Below, piece after piece: positions 1 through 7,939 of a stretch of 10,306 nucleotides of DNA (its first letter is position 1; every line of letters begins with the position of its first letter). Source of the DNA: Paenibacillaceae bacterium (GTDB taxonomy: Bacteria > Bacillota > Bacilli > Paenibacillales > NBRC-103111); the NCBI GenBank assembly GCA_020697475.1, contig JAJFMO010000067.1, positions 1 to 10,306 of the forward strand, in the 5' to 3' direction. The notes under the pieces are model-generated. The model saw nothing but the letters and a program-made list of their open reading frames with translations, made no database searches and was not told the origin of the DNA. A program made the translations under genes and the position numbers.

Positions 1-135
1 CCTGAGGAGTCTAATCGCCATGGGTATTTAGTTGGAAGCGCTGTATTTATCCTGGATATCGCGGCTTTCAAAAATAATTCTCCCGCCGGATATGGCGACG
101 AACTGTACATGCCTTATGATGGGGATACCCGGTAG
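1..135 (+). CDS. C-terminal end of an unidentified protein (5' truncated by window edge)
   Basis: Frame 1 is open from the first base to a TAG at 133-135, giving 44 residues with no internal start needed. The other two plus-strand frames meet stops within the first 30 bases. The tail contains a short hydrophobic stretch (GSAVFILDIAAF) followed by a polar, acidic end (GYGDELYMPYDGDTR). I do not recognise the family. It lies 43 bases upstream of the glycosyltransferase gene on the same strand, so it could be the preceding member of the same operon. An open frame of 44 codons could occur by chance, but position and direction make a real gene end likely. Confidence 0.55.
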   Translation, partial: PEESNRHGYLVGSAVFILDIAAFKNNSPAGYGDELYMPYDGDTR

Positions 136-178
136 TGGAATCGACATCTTTCGCTTGCGATGAAGGGCGGGTGTTTAT

Positions 179-1162
179 ATGAGTAAAATGATCAAGGGAC
201 CGCTTATATCGCTCATTGTCCCTGTTTATAACGAAAGCTCCAACATCATGGAATTTTACTTTAAAGTCACTCGCGTGATGAACCAAACCGGATACGGGTA
301 TGAATTGGTTTTCATTAACGACGGCAGCAGGGATGATTCGCTGGAGAAGTTGAGCGGCCTTCGCGAGAAGGACCACCGCATCAAAATCATCGATTTATCG
401 CGAAATTTCGGTAAGGAACTGGCTGTAACAGCCGGTCTCGATAATTGCCGCGGCGATGCCGTCATCCCGATTGACGCCGATCTGCAGGACCCGCCGGAGG
501 TCATTCCAGAATTGCTGGCCAAATGGAAAGAAGGCTACGATGTCGTATATGCAACCCGCAACAGGCGCGACGGGGAAAGCCCGATGAAAAAGATGACGGC
601 GCATTTGTTTTACAGGGTCATCAAAAGTCTGACCCCCATCCACATCCCGCAAGATACCGGCGATTTTCGCTTAATGTCAAGAAAAGTCGTTAATGCTCTT
701 AAAGAACTCCGCGAGCGGCACCGGTTTATGAAGGGTCTGTTCAGTTGGGTCGGCTTCCGCCAGACAAGTGTTTCCTACCGCAGAGAGCCCAGATTCGCGG
801 GGAAATCCAAATTCAACTACTGGAAGCTGTGGAATTTTGCCCTCGAAGGAATCACTTCCTTCAGTTTTTTGCCTTTGCAAGTGGCGACGTATTTAGGCTT
901 CGCTATCTCCTTATTCGCCATATCGTTTGCACTCTATTTGTTCATCACAACTTTGATCGGCGGCAATCCGGTGCCCGGCTATCCTTCGTTAATGGTTGCC
1001 GTCCTGTTCCTTGGAGGAGTTCAGCTTACGACGCTGGGGATTATCGGGGAATATATCGGCCGGATTTACAACGAATCGAAACAGCGGCCGCTGTACTTTG
1101 TTCAAGACATGATCGGCATGGATGATAATAAAGATATGCCTCGGATCAAAGGGGTCAAATAA
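179..1162 (+). CDS. Polyprenyl-phosphate glycosyltransferase, GT2 family (GtrB/CsbB/DPM1-like)
   Basis: This 327-residue protein is a family 2 glycosyltransferase that should transfer a sugar from a nucleotide donor to undecaprenyl phosphate on the cytoplasmic face. The N-terminal GT-A domain shows LIVPVYNES (12-20), the donor-binding INDGSRDDS (46-54) and the metal/catalytic IDADLQDPPE (98-107). DTGDFRLMSR (159-168) and the basic FAGKSKFNYWKLW segment (206-218) are typical of the DPM1/GtrB/CsbB/ArnC branch. Two membrane helices follow at about 232-258 and 269-297, the usual layout of that branch, and length is normal. The ATG at 179 has GAAGGG (162-167) 11 bases upstream; a second ATG nine bases on lacks a better site. 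The stop is directly followed by the methyltransferase ATG. The sugar (mannose, glucose or GlcNAc) cannot be read from sequence. Confidence 0.93.
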   Translation: MSKMIKGPLISLIVPVYNESSNIMEFYFKVTRVMNQTGYGYELVFINDGSRDDSLEKLSGLREKDHRIKIIDLSRNFGKELAVTAGLDNCRGDAVIPIDADLQDPPEVIPELLAKWKEGYDVVYATRNRRDGESPMKKMTAHLFYRVIKSLTPIHIPQDTGDFRLMSRKVVNALKELRERHRFMKGLFSWVGFRQTSVSYRREPRFAGKSKFNYWKLWNFALEGITSFSFLPLQVATYLGFAISLFAISFALYLFITTLIGGNPVPGYPSLMVAVLFLGGVQLTTLGIIGEYIGRIYNESKQRPLYFVQDMIGMDDNKDMPRIKGVK

Positions 1163-1900
1163 ATGGAACAAACGATTTACTGGAAAATGCACCGTTTGGA
1201 GCGTGAACACTGGTGGTTTGTCAGCCGTCGCAGCATGATTGAAACCGTACTGCATTCACGGCTGAAATCGATCGGATCCGGCTCCAGAATCCTTGATGCG
1301 GGCTGCGGAACCGGAGGCAACCTTGATCTGTTTTCCCAACTGAGCTGTGATGTAACGGGGCTTGAAATGGAACCGGGGGCTGCCGAAATTGCCTCAGTCA
1401 AGAGCGGAAAAGCAGTGGTTATCGGCAGTTTGCCGGATCAGGTTCCTTTCCGCGACGAATCGTTCGATCTCATCGTACTATTGGATGTCCTAGAGCATAT
1501 TGAAGACGATCTGGGATCCCTTGCCTCACTCGCTGCCAAATTAAAGCCGGGAGGGCATCTGCTTATTACCGTCCCTGCCTTTTCTTTCTTGTGGAGCGAT
1601 CACGATAAATCCCATCATCATAAAAGAAGATACAGGCTGCCTGAACTGGTCCGGAAAATGCGGCAATGTCGACTTGATCCGACATATGCAAGTTATTTCA
1701 ATACTTGGCTCTTTCCGCTTATTGCGCTCGTTCGGCTACTGCACAAGATCCGCTGTTTCAACACAACGGACGACTTGTCCATGCCTTACCCGTTCCTAAA
1801 TAAACTCCTCACGCACATTATGTCAAGTGAAAAACATATCCTGAAGCGCGGCAAATTGCCCTTCGGCGTTTCCATTATGGCAATCGGTCAAAAGCAGTAA
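1163..1900 (+). CDS. Class I SAM-dependent methyltransferase, polysaccharide-cluster type
   Basis: This 245-residue protein has a Rossmann-fold methyltransferase domain. SAM-binding motif I is LDAGCGTGGN (44-53), an acidic residue closes strand 2 (GLEME, 66-70), and the strand 4 motif is LLDVLEHIEDD (106-116). LKPGGHLLITVP (127-138) fits the following helix and strand 5. The N-terminal HWWFVSRR (16-23) and the later DHDKSHHHKRRY (146-157) mark a subgroup commonly encoded beside GT2 and membrane glycosyltransferases. AAAGGGG (1148-1154), inside the last codons of the preceding gene, lies 8 bases before the ATG, and the two genes abut without a gap, which suggests translational coupling. The likely role is methylation of a lipid-linked or transferred sugar, but this is inference; the substrate is unknown. 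Confidence 0.9.
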   Translation: MEQTIYWKMHRLEREHWWFVSRRSMIETVLHSRLKSIGSGSRILDAGCGTGGNLDLFSQLSCDVTGLEMEPGAAEIASVKSGKAVVIGSLPDQVPFRDESFDLIVLLDVLEHIEDDLGSLASLAAKLKPGGHLLITVPAFSFLWSDHDKSHHHKRRYRLPELVRKMRQCRLDPTYASYFNTWLFPLIALVRLLHKIRCFNTTDDLSMPYPFLNKLLTHIMSSEKHILKRGKLPFGVSIMAIGQKQ

Positions 1901-1906
1901 ATCATG

Positions 1907-1912
1907 AAGGAG
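1907..1912 (+). promoter_or_regulatory. Ribosome binding site that fixes the start of the 499-residue membrane protein
   Basis: AAGGAG ends 7 bases before the ATG at 1920, which is ideal spacing. The in-frame TTG at 1914 would leave only one base after the site, so the ATG at 1920 is the better start. Confidence 0.8.
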
Positions 1913-1919
1913 ATTGTCC

Positions 1920-3419
1920 ATGACGAAACGCACCATGAATATTCAAAAAGTCATATTTCTTGTTTATGCCGCCATCTTTGTTGCCGTATTTATTTTCATG
2001 GATGCCGATTCTTCCCGCAACGACCCCGATACGTTCTGGCATATTGCCGTCGGGAAGGAAATGATCGCACAGGGCAAGGTCATCGATACGGCGATTCATA
2101 CCTATGCCGGAGAGAACCTTCACTATGTGCCGCATGAAGCCGGCTTCCAGTGGATCGTCGGAGGCTTGTACAGTTTGTGGGGATGGACAGGCGTTCATCT
2201 CCTCACGTTGCTGTCGATCTTCATCCTAACATGGGGGCTGTATCGATTGATGGAGGTCTCCAGAATGGAGATGGATCTCCCTCGCATGCACCCCTTTTTG
2301 TTTTATATCGCGCTTCCATTGATCATGCTTATCATTTATTTAGTGTATTTTAAAATTCGCCCGCAAATGGTTTCAGCAGGACTTGTTGTTTGGTTCGCCG
2401 TCTGGCTGAGACGGTTTGCGATGAACACGACGGTGACAAAGGCCGGAGCACTCGGGATACTCTCCTTCATGACCGCAAACGTACACGCCGGAGTATGGGC
2501 GGTTCTGATCGTCCTCTTTATGATGCAAACACTTGAAAGAATAGGGGAAAAGAAGCTCAACCGGTACGATCTGTTCGCAATGATTTTCATCGTCCTCGGA
2601 GGGTTGGCAAATGCCGGAGGGTGGAACAGCCTAACGTATTTTTTGACTTTGAGCGGAAGCCCTTTTACGAAGATAATCAATGAATGGACGCCCGTTTCTT
2701 TCTCCAGCAATTATATTGCTTTTGCCACTGTCATTTTATTTATACTGTCAACTATGTATAGCATTAAACAACGACCGTTTCGCTTGATGCTTTTTATCGG
2801 AATGATGTATCTCGGTCTTGCCAGCTACAAACAATTCCTCTATTTGCTGCTGTTTCTCCCGTACTTTATGGCCGTTATCGTCGAGCGCTTCAAATGGACG
2901 GCTGCTTTTCAGGCGCTGGAGCCTTACATCCGGTTGAAATATTTGCTTTCGCTGCTCGTAACGGGCTTACTGTTAAACTTTGCAGCGGCAACGTTTACGG
3001 CATACAACCAGCCTGTCAAACAATTCCCCGTCGAAGAGATGAATTACATCCTGCAAACGTATGCCTCCGTAGGACGACCTAAAGTGCTGTCCAATTACGT
3101 ATCTTCCGGATATGTGATGTTCAGGGGAGGAGATGTGCTCGCGGACGGCCGTTTCGACCCGTTTATATTGGATGCGACCAGGGGAATCCATCAGTGGACG
3201 GCGTTTGAACGCTCTGTAAACGGTTTCCGATCCGGATATTTAATGGATGTTATCCGGGCGGACCGGCCCGACTTTCTGATTGTTCCGGCTTTAGACCTGA
3301 AGGAGAACGCGAATTCGTTATCGTCGGTCGGACTGAATGAAGTGAAGCGTCAACTGCCTGAACCGGATTTTACAGGCAGCTATGGCCAGGTGTGGGACCT
3401 GCGGAGGCTTAACCCATGA
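1920..3419 (+). CDS. Polytopic membrane protein, GT-C-like, with C-terminal extracytoplasmic domain
   Basis: This 499-residue protein has a first helix at about 10-27, then a loop with DPDTFWHIAVGKEMIAQG (35-52) and a downstream PHE (71-73). This resembles a broad group of uncharacterised bacterial membrane proteins with a D-x-D..WH..G motif in the first outer loop, as in GT-C glycosyltransferases. A further HAGVWA motif sits in a middle helix. Roughly ten hydrophobic helices extend to about residue 365. From about 384 a soluble domain begins, with GRPKVLSNYVSSGY, then ADGRFDPF, and a stretch (RADRPDFLIVP) typical of the same group. No enzyme activity is established for it. It starts 19 bases after the methyltransferase and ends in ATGA shared with the PIG-V-like gene. 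It is probably a membrane sugar transferase or a partner of one; a transporter role is less likely. Confidence 0.8.
   Translation: MTKRTMNIQKVIFLVYAAIFVAVFIFMDADSSRNDPDTFWHIAVGKEMIAQGKVIDTAIHTYAGENLHYVPHEAGFQWIVGGLYSLWGWTGVHLLTLLSIFILTWGLYRLMEVSRMEMDLPRMHPFLFYIALPLIMLIIYLVYFKIRPQMVSAGLVVWFAVWLRRFAMNTTVTKAGALGILSFMTANVHAGVWAVLIVLFMMQTLERIGEKKLNRYDLFAMIFIVLGGLANAGGWNSLTYFLTLSGSPFTKIINEWTPVSFSSNYIAFATVILFILSTMYSIKQRPFRLMLFIGMMYLGLASYKQFLYLLLFLPYFMAVIVERFKWTAAFQALEPYIRLKYLLSLLVTGLLLNFAAATFTAYNQPVKQFPVEEMNYILQTYASVGRPKVLSNYVSSGYVMFRGGDVLADGRFDPFILDATRGIHQWTAFERSVNGFRSGYLMDVIRADRPDFLIVPALDLKENANSLSSVGLNEVKRQLPEPDFTGSYGQVWDLRRLNP
3403..3407 (+). promoter_or_regulatory. Ribosome binding site for the PIG-V-like gene, inside the previous gene
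   Basis: GGAGG lies 8 bases before the ATG at 3416. That ATG overlaps the TGA of the preceding gene (ATGA), an arrangement that favours coupled translation. Confidence 0.75.
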
Positions 3420-4582
3420 AGGCACTTAAGATCGTTCTATTGCTTTTTGTCGCAAGCAGATTGATGATTTTCGCCGTGTTATCGATCGGCCAATCGGATT
3501 CGGTCGTTTATGTCGATCACCAGTTAAAATTGGATAACCCCGTAGTAGACCGTTTTATCCTCTACGATTCCTATAATTATGCACAAATTGCCACGGAAGG
3601 GTATTCGGAGGATCGGTTAACCGCTTTTTTTCCGCTGTTTCCATTTATCGTCCATGGATTTGCCACTGTAACCGGGTTCGACGTCTATTGGGCCGGGTTT
3701 ATTATGTCCAACTTCTTTTTTGTGTGTTCGCTGTGGCTGTTGTACCGACTCATGACAAAGAGAGGGCTCAGCGAGAGAGTAAAAATGATAACTCTCTCTG
3801 TGCTGTCCTTCTTCCCGTCCTCTTATTTTTTCAGCGCTTTCTATACGGAAAGCTTCTTCCTGTTTCTGGCTTTGTCGGCTTTCCTGTGCTGGGGTAATAA
3901 TCGGAGAGGCGCAGCCTATTTCATCGGAGGGCTGGCCGCGCTCACCCGAATCGTCGGGGTATGGATTCCTTTGGCTTTCTTTGCCGAACGGTGGATTCGC
4001 CGAAAGCTGGACGTGAAAGATTTCGCCTATGCATGGGTAAGCAGCCTGATGTTTTTGCTCTATCCTGCGTATCTCTGGTTGACGAAGGGCGATCCGATGT
4101 TGTTCATCAAAGTACAAGCCGACTATTTCAGGCGTATAACGGCCTTTCCCTTTTCTCCTATATATAGGGATCTGGCGACCACCGTCAACGGCAAGATTGA
4201 ACCTATTATCCTATTTCACATGACATTGATACTGGTCTTTCTCGGTTATTTGGCGTGGGCGATCCGGCAGCGGTACAAAGGTACGGACGTCCCTTGGTCA
4301 GAGTTTGTGTATACGTTCGGTTTAATTGCAACGCCGCTTTGTTCGATGGTTCAATCTGTTTCGATTTCCTCTCATGGGTTGATGCGCTACTTTCTAACCG
4401 TTTTCCCTCTATTTATATTTTTGGGAAACCATCTGGACAAGGTGTTTAGAAGAGAAAATCGAAATATCGGGCGCTCCTTGTTCCTCGTTTGGAAATCCGT
4501 TGTCTATTTCGTTCTGTTCCTGTGGGTCGTTTTCTTGATTCAAGTTTTATCCATTTTGCGCTATAAAGGGTTTGTCGCATAG
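3416..4582 (+). CDS. PIG-V-like GT-C mannosyltransferase
   Basis: This 388-residue polytopic membrane protein matches the PIG-V (GPI mannosyltransferase II, GT76-like) family as found in bacteria. The first helix spans about 4-24. The first outer loop carries the acidic motif as YDSYNYAQIATEGY (50-63); family members usually have a Trp-Asp pair, so D51 is the likely catalytic or metal-binding acid and the Trp is Tyr here. FFPLFPF (71-77), FPSSYFFSAFYTES (133-146), GGLAALTRIVG (171-181) and a late HGLMRYFLTVFPLF segment are all hallmarks. About nine or ten helices are apparent. It should use a polyprenyl-phosphate sugar on the outer face of the membrane, which fits the GT2 gene at the head of the operon. 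Mannose as donor is a family-based assumption. Confidence 0.88.
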   Translation: MKALKIVLLLFVASRLMIFAVLSIGQSDSVVYVDHQLKLDNPVVDRFILYDSYNYAQIATEGYSEDRLTAFFPLFPFIVHGFATVTGFDVYWAGFIMSNFFFVCSLWLLYRLMTKRGLSERVKMITLSVLSFFPSSYFFSAFYTESFFLFLALSAFLCWGNNRRGAAYFIGGLAALTRIVGVWIPLAFFAERWIRRKLDVKDFAYAWVSSLMFLLYPAYLWLTKGDPMLFIKVQADYFRRITAFPFSPIYRDLATTVNGKIEPIILFHMTLILVFLGYLAWAIRQRYKGTDVPWSEFVYTFGLIATPLCSMVQSVSISSHGLMRYFLTVFPLFIFLGNHLDKVFRRENRNIGRSLFLVWKSVVYFVLFLWVVFLIQVLSILRYKGFVA

Positions 4583-4606
4583 GCCCAATATGCCCGGTGC
4601 CCAACC
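4583..4606. other. 24-base gap between convergent operons
   Basis: The plus-strand operon stops at 4580-4582 and the minus-strand tadC stops at 4607-4609. Only a weak inverted repeat is present (TGCCCGG at 4591-4597 against CCGGCA at 4614-4619, with one bulged C and a 16-base loop), with no T-run on either side. I see no good intrinsic terminator for either direction. Confidence 0.6.
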
Positions 4607-5527
4607 CTACTCTCCGGCAAATGTCGTCATGAACTGAATTAAAGCCGGCCCGAGCAGGACGATAAACAAGCTCGGAAAAATAAACAATACGAGTGGAAAC
4701 AGCATCTTGATCGGCGCTTTCATCGCCGCTTCTTCGGCGCGTTGCTTGCGCCGCTCGCGCGCTTCCTGCGATTGAACGCGCAGCACCTGCGCCATGCTGA
4801 TGCCCAGTTTCTCCGCCTGCAGAATGGAGTTGATTAATACCCGCACTTCATCGATCAGCAACCGATCGCGCACCCCAAGCAGCGCTTCGCGCCGCGTCTT
4901 GCCGAAGCGTATCTCCTCGATGCAGCGGCGGAACTCCTCCGCAAGAACGCCTTCCGACTTCGCGACAAGTTTATTCATTGCGGCGTCAAAGCCAAGACCC
5001 GCTTCCAAACTAACTGTAAGCAAATCGAGGAAGTCGGGAAGCTCGCGAAGCCCTTTCTTGCTACGCTGTCTCGTCTTTAAGTTCAAATAATAGGAAGGGA
5101 GGAACAGACCGATCAGAAATCCGCTGAGCCCGCCAATCAGCATGCCGCCCATGTCTGCCTGAAGGATGAAGCTGTAGAAAGCTCCGATGAAAGGCATGAT
5201 CGCCGCTGATGTAATCTGCATCATCCGATATTCGAACGGGCCCATGCCTAGAGGATTGCCGGCTTGCAGAAGCTTCAACTCTATTCCCGCATTCTGTGCT
5301 CTGCTCTTGCGTTCAAATCGGCGCTTTGTGCGCCGCCATAAGCTGCGGAACGCGCGCTCCACTGCGGACATCTCTTTCTTTTCCTCTTCTTCGATGATCC
5401 GTGCAGCTGCGTCGGCATCGGTGATCATGGACAAACGGCGTTTCACCATTGCATTCTTTTCTTGCCTCAACGAAAAGAGTAACTGGATCGTCAGCACGAA
5501 CGTAAAGAAAAAAGTAAGGTACATCAT
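4607..5527 (-). CDS. tadC: Tad pilus platform protein TadC (type II secretion F domain)
   Basis: This 306-residue inner-membrane protein is the second platform subunit of the Tad/Flp pilus machine and works with TadB and the ATPase TadA. An N-terminal helix (about 2-20) is followed by a long charged cytoplasmic stretch (22-100). A helical pair comes at about 103-147, then the T2SSF domain with LPDFLDLLTVSLEAGLGFDAAM (163-184), a second cytoplasmic helical part to about 270, and a last helix at 276-302. Length is typical. Two ATGs lie in tandem at the start; GAGGTG (5539-5544) is 11 bases upstream of the first. It begins 8 bases after the tadB stop and is the last gene of the operon in the window. 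Confidence 0.95.
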   Translation of the reverse strand: MMYLTFFFTFVLTIQLLFSLRQEKNAMVKRRLSMITDADAAARIIEEEEKKEMSAVERAFRSLWRRTKRRFERKSRAQNAGIELKLLQAGNPLGMGPFEYRMMQITSAAIMPFIGAFYSFILQADMGGMLIGGLSGFLIGLFLPSYYLNLKTRQRSKKGLRELPDFLDLLTVSLEAGLGFDAAMNKLVAKSEGVLAEEFRRCIEEIRFGKTRREALLGVRDRLLIDEVRVLINSILQAEKLGISMAQVLRVQSQEARERRKQRAEEAAMKAPIKMLFPLVLFIFPSLFIVLLGPALIQFMTTFAGE

Positions 5528-5535
5528 CCTGCGGA

Positions 5536-6507
5536 CTACACCTCGATCTTCGTCATTTTACGAATCAGGAACAATCCGATGATCATGGATACAGCAGCAG
5601 CACAAACAAGAAGAAGTCCTACGGGATGCGTGAACAGCGTTCCGATGTAGTCGGGCTGAATCAAGTAAAGAATGACGGAAAGCCCGAAGGGCAACAGACC
5701 GATGACCCATCCGGACATTCGGCCTTGAGCCGTTAGTGTCTTGACTTGACGCTGAATTTTGTTGCGGTCGCGAATCGTATGTACGATGGCCTCCAGCACA
5801 ACGACCAGATTGCCGCCAACCTGCCGCTGAATCAACACCGCTTGAACGAGCAGGTCTAAATCTTCGCTGGGCATCCGCTCTTTCAAGTGCTCCAGAGCTT
5901 CTTCCATACTCGTGCCGTACTGCATTTCCTTCAACAGCAGTTCGATCTCCTCTTTCATCGGCGCATCCGATTCGTCGACGACTGTCTTGAGTGCCTGCGC
6001 AAAGCTGAAGCCTGCCCGAAGAGAGCCGATCAGCGTCATGATTATATCTTCCAGGCCATCGTTAAACTTCCAGAGGCGCTGCTTCTCTTTCTTCCTGATC
6101 CAGAACTTCGGCAAGTTGTACCCGAGCAGAAATCCGACTGCTGCCGCCAAAATATGGCTCGCAATCAGGAACAGAAGGCCACCAAGCAGCATCGCGGCGA
6201 ACCATTGAAACATCACGTATTCTTCCGGAGCCAAAGTCACGCCGGCGCGCGAAATCATTTGTTCGAGCCGGTCGCCTTTCTGCTTGGTCAGCACCTTTTC
6301 CTTCACCCGGCTGCGGAATAACTGCATTTCAATAAGAAAGCTGAACTTCTTCTTGCCAAGCTTCCGCTGATCGTTCTGATCGAGGTACTTCTTCATCCTG
6401 CGATTGATGCGGCGGTTGGAATGGAACAACCCTTGAAAAATCGCTGTAAACAGCAACAGCGCCGTCAGCATAACCATGGCGGTTAGCAGCAAAGTCAATC
6501 TGGCCAC
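5536..6507 (-). CDS. tadB: Tad pilus platform protein TadB (type II secretion F domain)
   Basis: This 323-residue inner-membrane platform protein is expected to pair with TadC around the TadA hexamer. The N-terminal helix spans about 5-26, followed by a strongly basic stretch (31-54). Helices at about 98-135 lead to the T2SSF core, which shows FNDGLEDIIMTLIGSLRAGFSFAQAL (148-173) and QRQVGGNLVVVLEAI (227-241). Two C-terminal helices lie at about 266-283 and 295-315. The start is GTG at 6505-6507, with GGAAG/GAGGG directly upstream; an ATG ten codons later (6475-6477) has no binding site. The first 13 bases overlap the end of tadA in another frame, so translation is probably coupled. Its length is usual for the family. 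Confidence 0.95.
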   Translation of the reverse strand: MARLTLLLTAMVMLTALLLFTAIFQGLFHSNRRINRRMKKYLDQNDQRKLGKKKFSFLIEMQLFRSRVKEKVLTKQKGDRLEQMISRAGVTLAPEEYVMFQWFAAMLLGGLLFLIASHILAAAVGFLLGYNLPKFWIRKKEKQRLWKFNDGLEDIIMTLIGSLRAGFSFAQALKTVVDESDAPMKEEIELLLKEMQYGTSMEEALEHLKERMPSEDLDLLVQAVLIQRQVGGNLVVVLEAIVHTIRDRNKIQRQVKTLTAQGRMSGWVIGLLPFGLSVILYLIQPDYIGTLFTHPVGLLLVCAAAVSMIIGLFLIRKMTKIEV

Positions 6508-7925
6508 CCCTCTTCCACGAACACTGAGGATGGAATATGAATGCCCGAGGACTCCAGCTTCTCGTAGAATTTCGGCCTTACACCCGTCGGAAGCAGCTTG
6601 CCGATCACTTTGCCCTGCTCGTCCACTCCATACTGCCGAAAGGTGAAAATATCCTGCAGTACAATGATGTCACCCTCCATCCCTTGCACTTCGGTAATGT
6701 TTATAATTTTTCGCGAACCGTCCTTCAGACGGGACTGCTGGATGATCACATCGATGGCGCCGGCAATCTGCTCCCTGATTGCCTTGACCGGGAGTTCGAT
6801 GCCTGCCAACAGAACCATCGTCTCCAGACGCGCGATCATATCGCGCGGACTGTTGGAGTGACCTGTCGCAAGCGACCCGTCGTGGCCCGTATTCATTGCC
6901 TGCAGCATGTCCAACGCTTCGCCGCTGCGTACCTCCCCGATGACGATGCGCTCCGGGCGCATCCGCAGGGAGTTCTTAACCAGATCGCGAATCGTAACGG
7001 CGCCTTTACCTTCGATGTTTGCCGGTCGCGATTCCAGTGAAATGACATGATCCTGCCATAGCTGCAGCTCAGCCGCATCCTCAATCGTAATGATCCGCTC
7101 ATCGCTCGGGATGAAGGAGGAGAGGACGTTCAGCGTCGTTGTCTTCCCCGAACCCGTTCCGCCGCTGACGAATATATTCAGCTTGGCCTTTACACACGCA
7201 TCCAGGAACGTCGCCATCTCTCGCGTCAAAGTGCCGAAGCGAACCAAATCGTCGATCTTGAACGGATCTTTGGAGAACTTGCGAATCGTGATCGTCGGTC
7301 CGTTCAAAGCGAGCGGCGGGATAATCGCATTTACACGGGAACCGTCCGGCAATCGCGCGTCGACCATCGGAGAGCTCTCATCGATTCTTCGTCCGATAGG
7401 GGCGACGATTTTCTCGATAATGTTCATGACATGCTCATCGTCGCGGAATTGTACAGGGGTAAGTTCAATCTTCCCTTTCCTCTCAACGTACACTTGTACG
7501 GGCCCGTTCACCATCACCTCGGAAACTTCCGGATCCAGGAGCAGCGGGTTAATCGGTCCGAATCCGGTTAAATCATTGGCCAGCTCATCAATGACTTTCT
7601 TGCGATCGACTTTACCGCGAAACGACTCGTCTTCTTTCATAATTTCAACGGCCATGGCATCGAGCTTAGGGATGATTTCCTCCACATTATCATCCTTCAA
7701 CTCGTTAAAAATTTGTTTATATAATCGATTCTTAAATTCGTGATGCTTGTTGGTCTGCTCGCTCATTTCTTTCTGCGGCTGTTCGCCGCCTCGGATTCGA
7801 CGTAGAGCGGACGCCATATCTTTCTTCTCCGGTTTGGCCTCAGACACGGCGTCCTGGAGTTCCTCCTGCGCCAATTCCGCCTGCTGAACTTCCGTTTTTT
7901 TCTGCAGCCTCTCTAGCAAGCTCAT
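6495..7925 (-). CDS. tadA: Tad pilus secretion ATPase TadA/CpaF
   Basis: This 476-residue cytoplasmic ATPase of the type II/IV secretion superfamily (VirB11-like CpaF branch) powers pilus assembly. Residues 1-60 form a charged, Glu/Gln-rich, probably coiled N-terminal arm. The N-terminal domain contains LLLDPEVSEVMVNGP (128-142) and the conserved RIDESSPMVDARLPDGSRVN (180-199). The motor domain shows Walker A GGTGSGKT (255-262), the Asp box with E282 and D283, Walker B RIVIGEVR (326-333) and the His box TGHDGSLATGHSNSP (346-360). All catalytic motifs are intact and the length is normal. The ATG at 7925 has GGAGG 7 bases upstream. It follows tadZ by 14 bases and overlaps tadB by 13. Confidence 0.97.
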   Translation of the reverse strand: MSLLERLQKKTEVQQAELAQEELQDAVSEAKPEKKDMASALRRIRGGEQPQKEMSEQTNKHHEFKNRLYKQIFNELKDDNVEEIIPKLDAMAVEIMKEDESFRGKVDRKKVIDELANDLTGFGPINPLLLDPEVSEVMVNGPVQVYVERKGKIELTPVQFRDDEHVMNIIEKIVAPIGRRIDESSPMVDARLPDGSRVNAIIPPLALNGPTITIRKFSKDPFKIDDLVRFGTLTREMATFLDACVKAKLNIFVSGGTGSGKTTTLNVLSSFIPSDERIITIEDAAELQLWQDHVISLESRPANIEGKGAVTIRDLVKNSLRMRPERIVIGEVRSGEALDMLQAMNTGHDGSLATGHSNSPRDMIARLETMVLLAGIELPVKAIREQIAGAIDVIIQQSRLKDGSRKIINITEVQGMEGDIIVLQDIFTFRQYGVDEQGKVIGKLLPTGVRPKFYEKLESSGIHIPSSVFVEEGWPD

Positions 7926-7932
7926 GATTTAG

Positions 7933-7937
7933 CCTCC
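7933..7937 (-). promoter_or_regulatory. tadA ribosome binding site
   Basis: On the minus strand GGAGG lies 7 bases before the tadA ATG and within the short gap after the tadZ stop (7940-7942). It supports the chosen start. Confidence 0.75.
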
Positions 7938-7939
7938 GG

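Noticed and set aside
147..166. Small hairpin TCGC-TT-GCGA before the GT2 start as a regulatory structure
   Set aside because: A four-base stem with a two-base loop is too weak, and no riboswitch or leader elements are seen in the 43-base gap.
1914..1919. TTG start two codons earlier for the 499-residue membrane protein
   Set aside because: It would be one base from the AAGGAG site; the ATG at 1920 has proper spacing.
3617..4117. 166-codon minus-strand ORF opposite the PIG-V-like gene
   Set aside because: It is antisense to conserved membrane segments, with no recognisable domain.
4591..4619. Imperfect inverted repeat as a shared bidirectional terminator
   Set aside because: The stem is six base pairs with a bulge and a 16-base loop, and there is no T-run on either side.
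7090..7743. 217-codon plus-strand ORF opposite tadA
   Set aside because: It is a serine-rich low-information translation antisense to the conserved ATPase.
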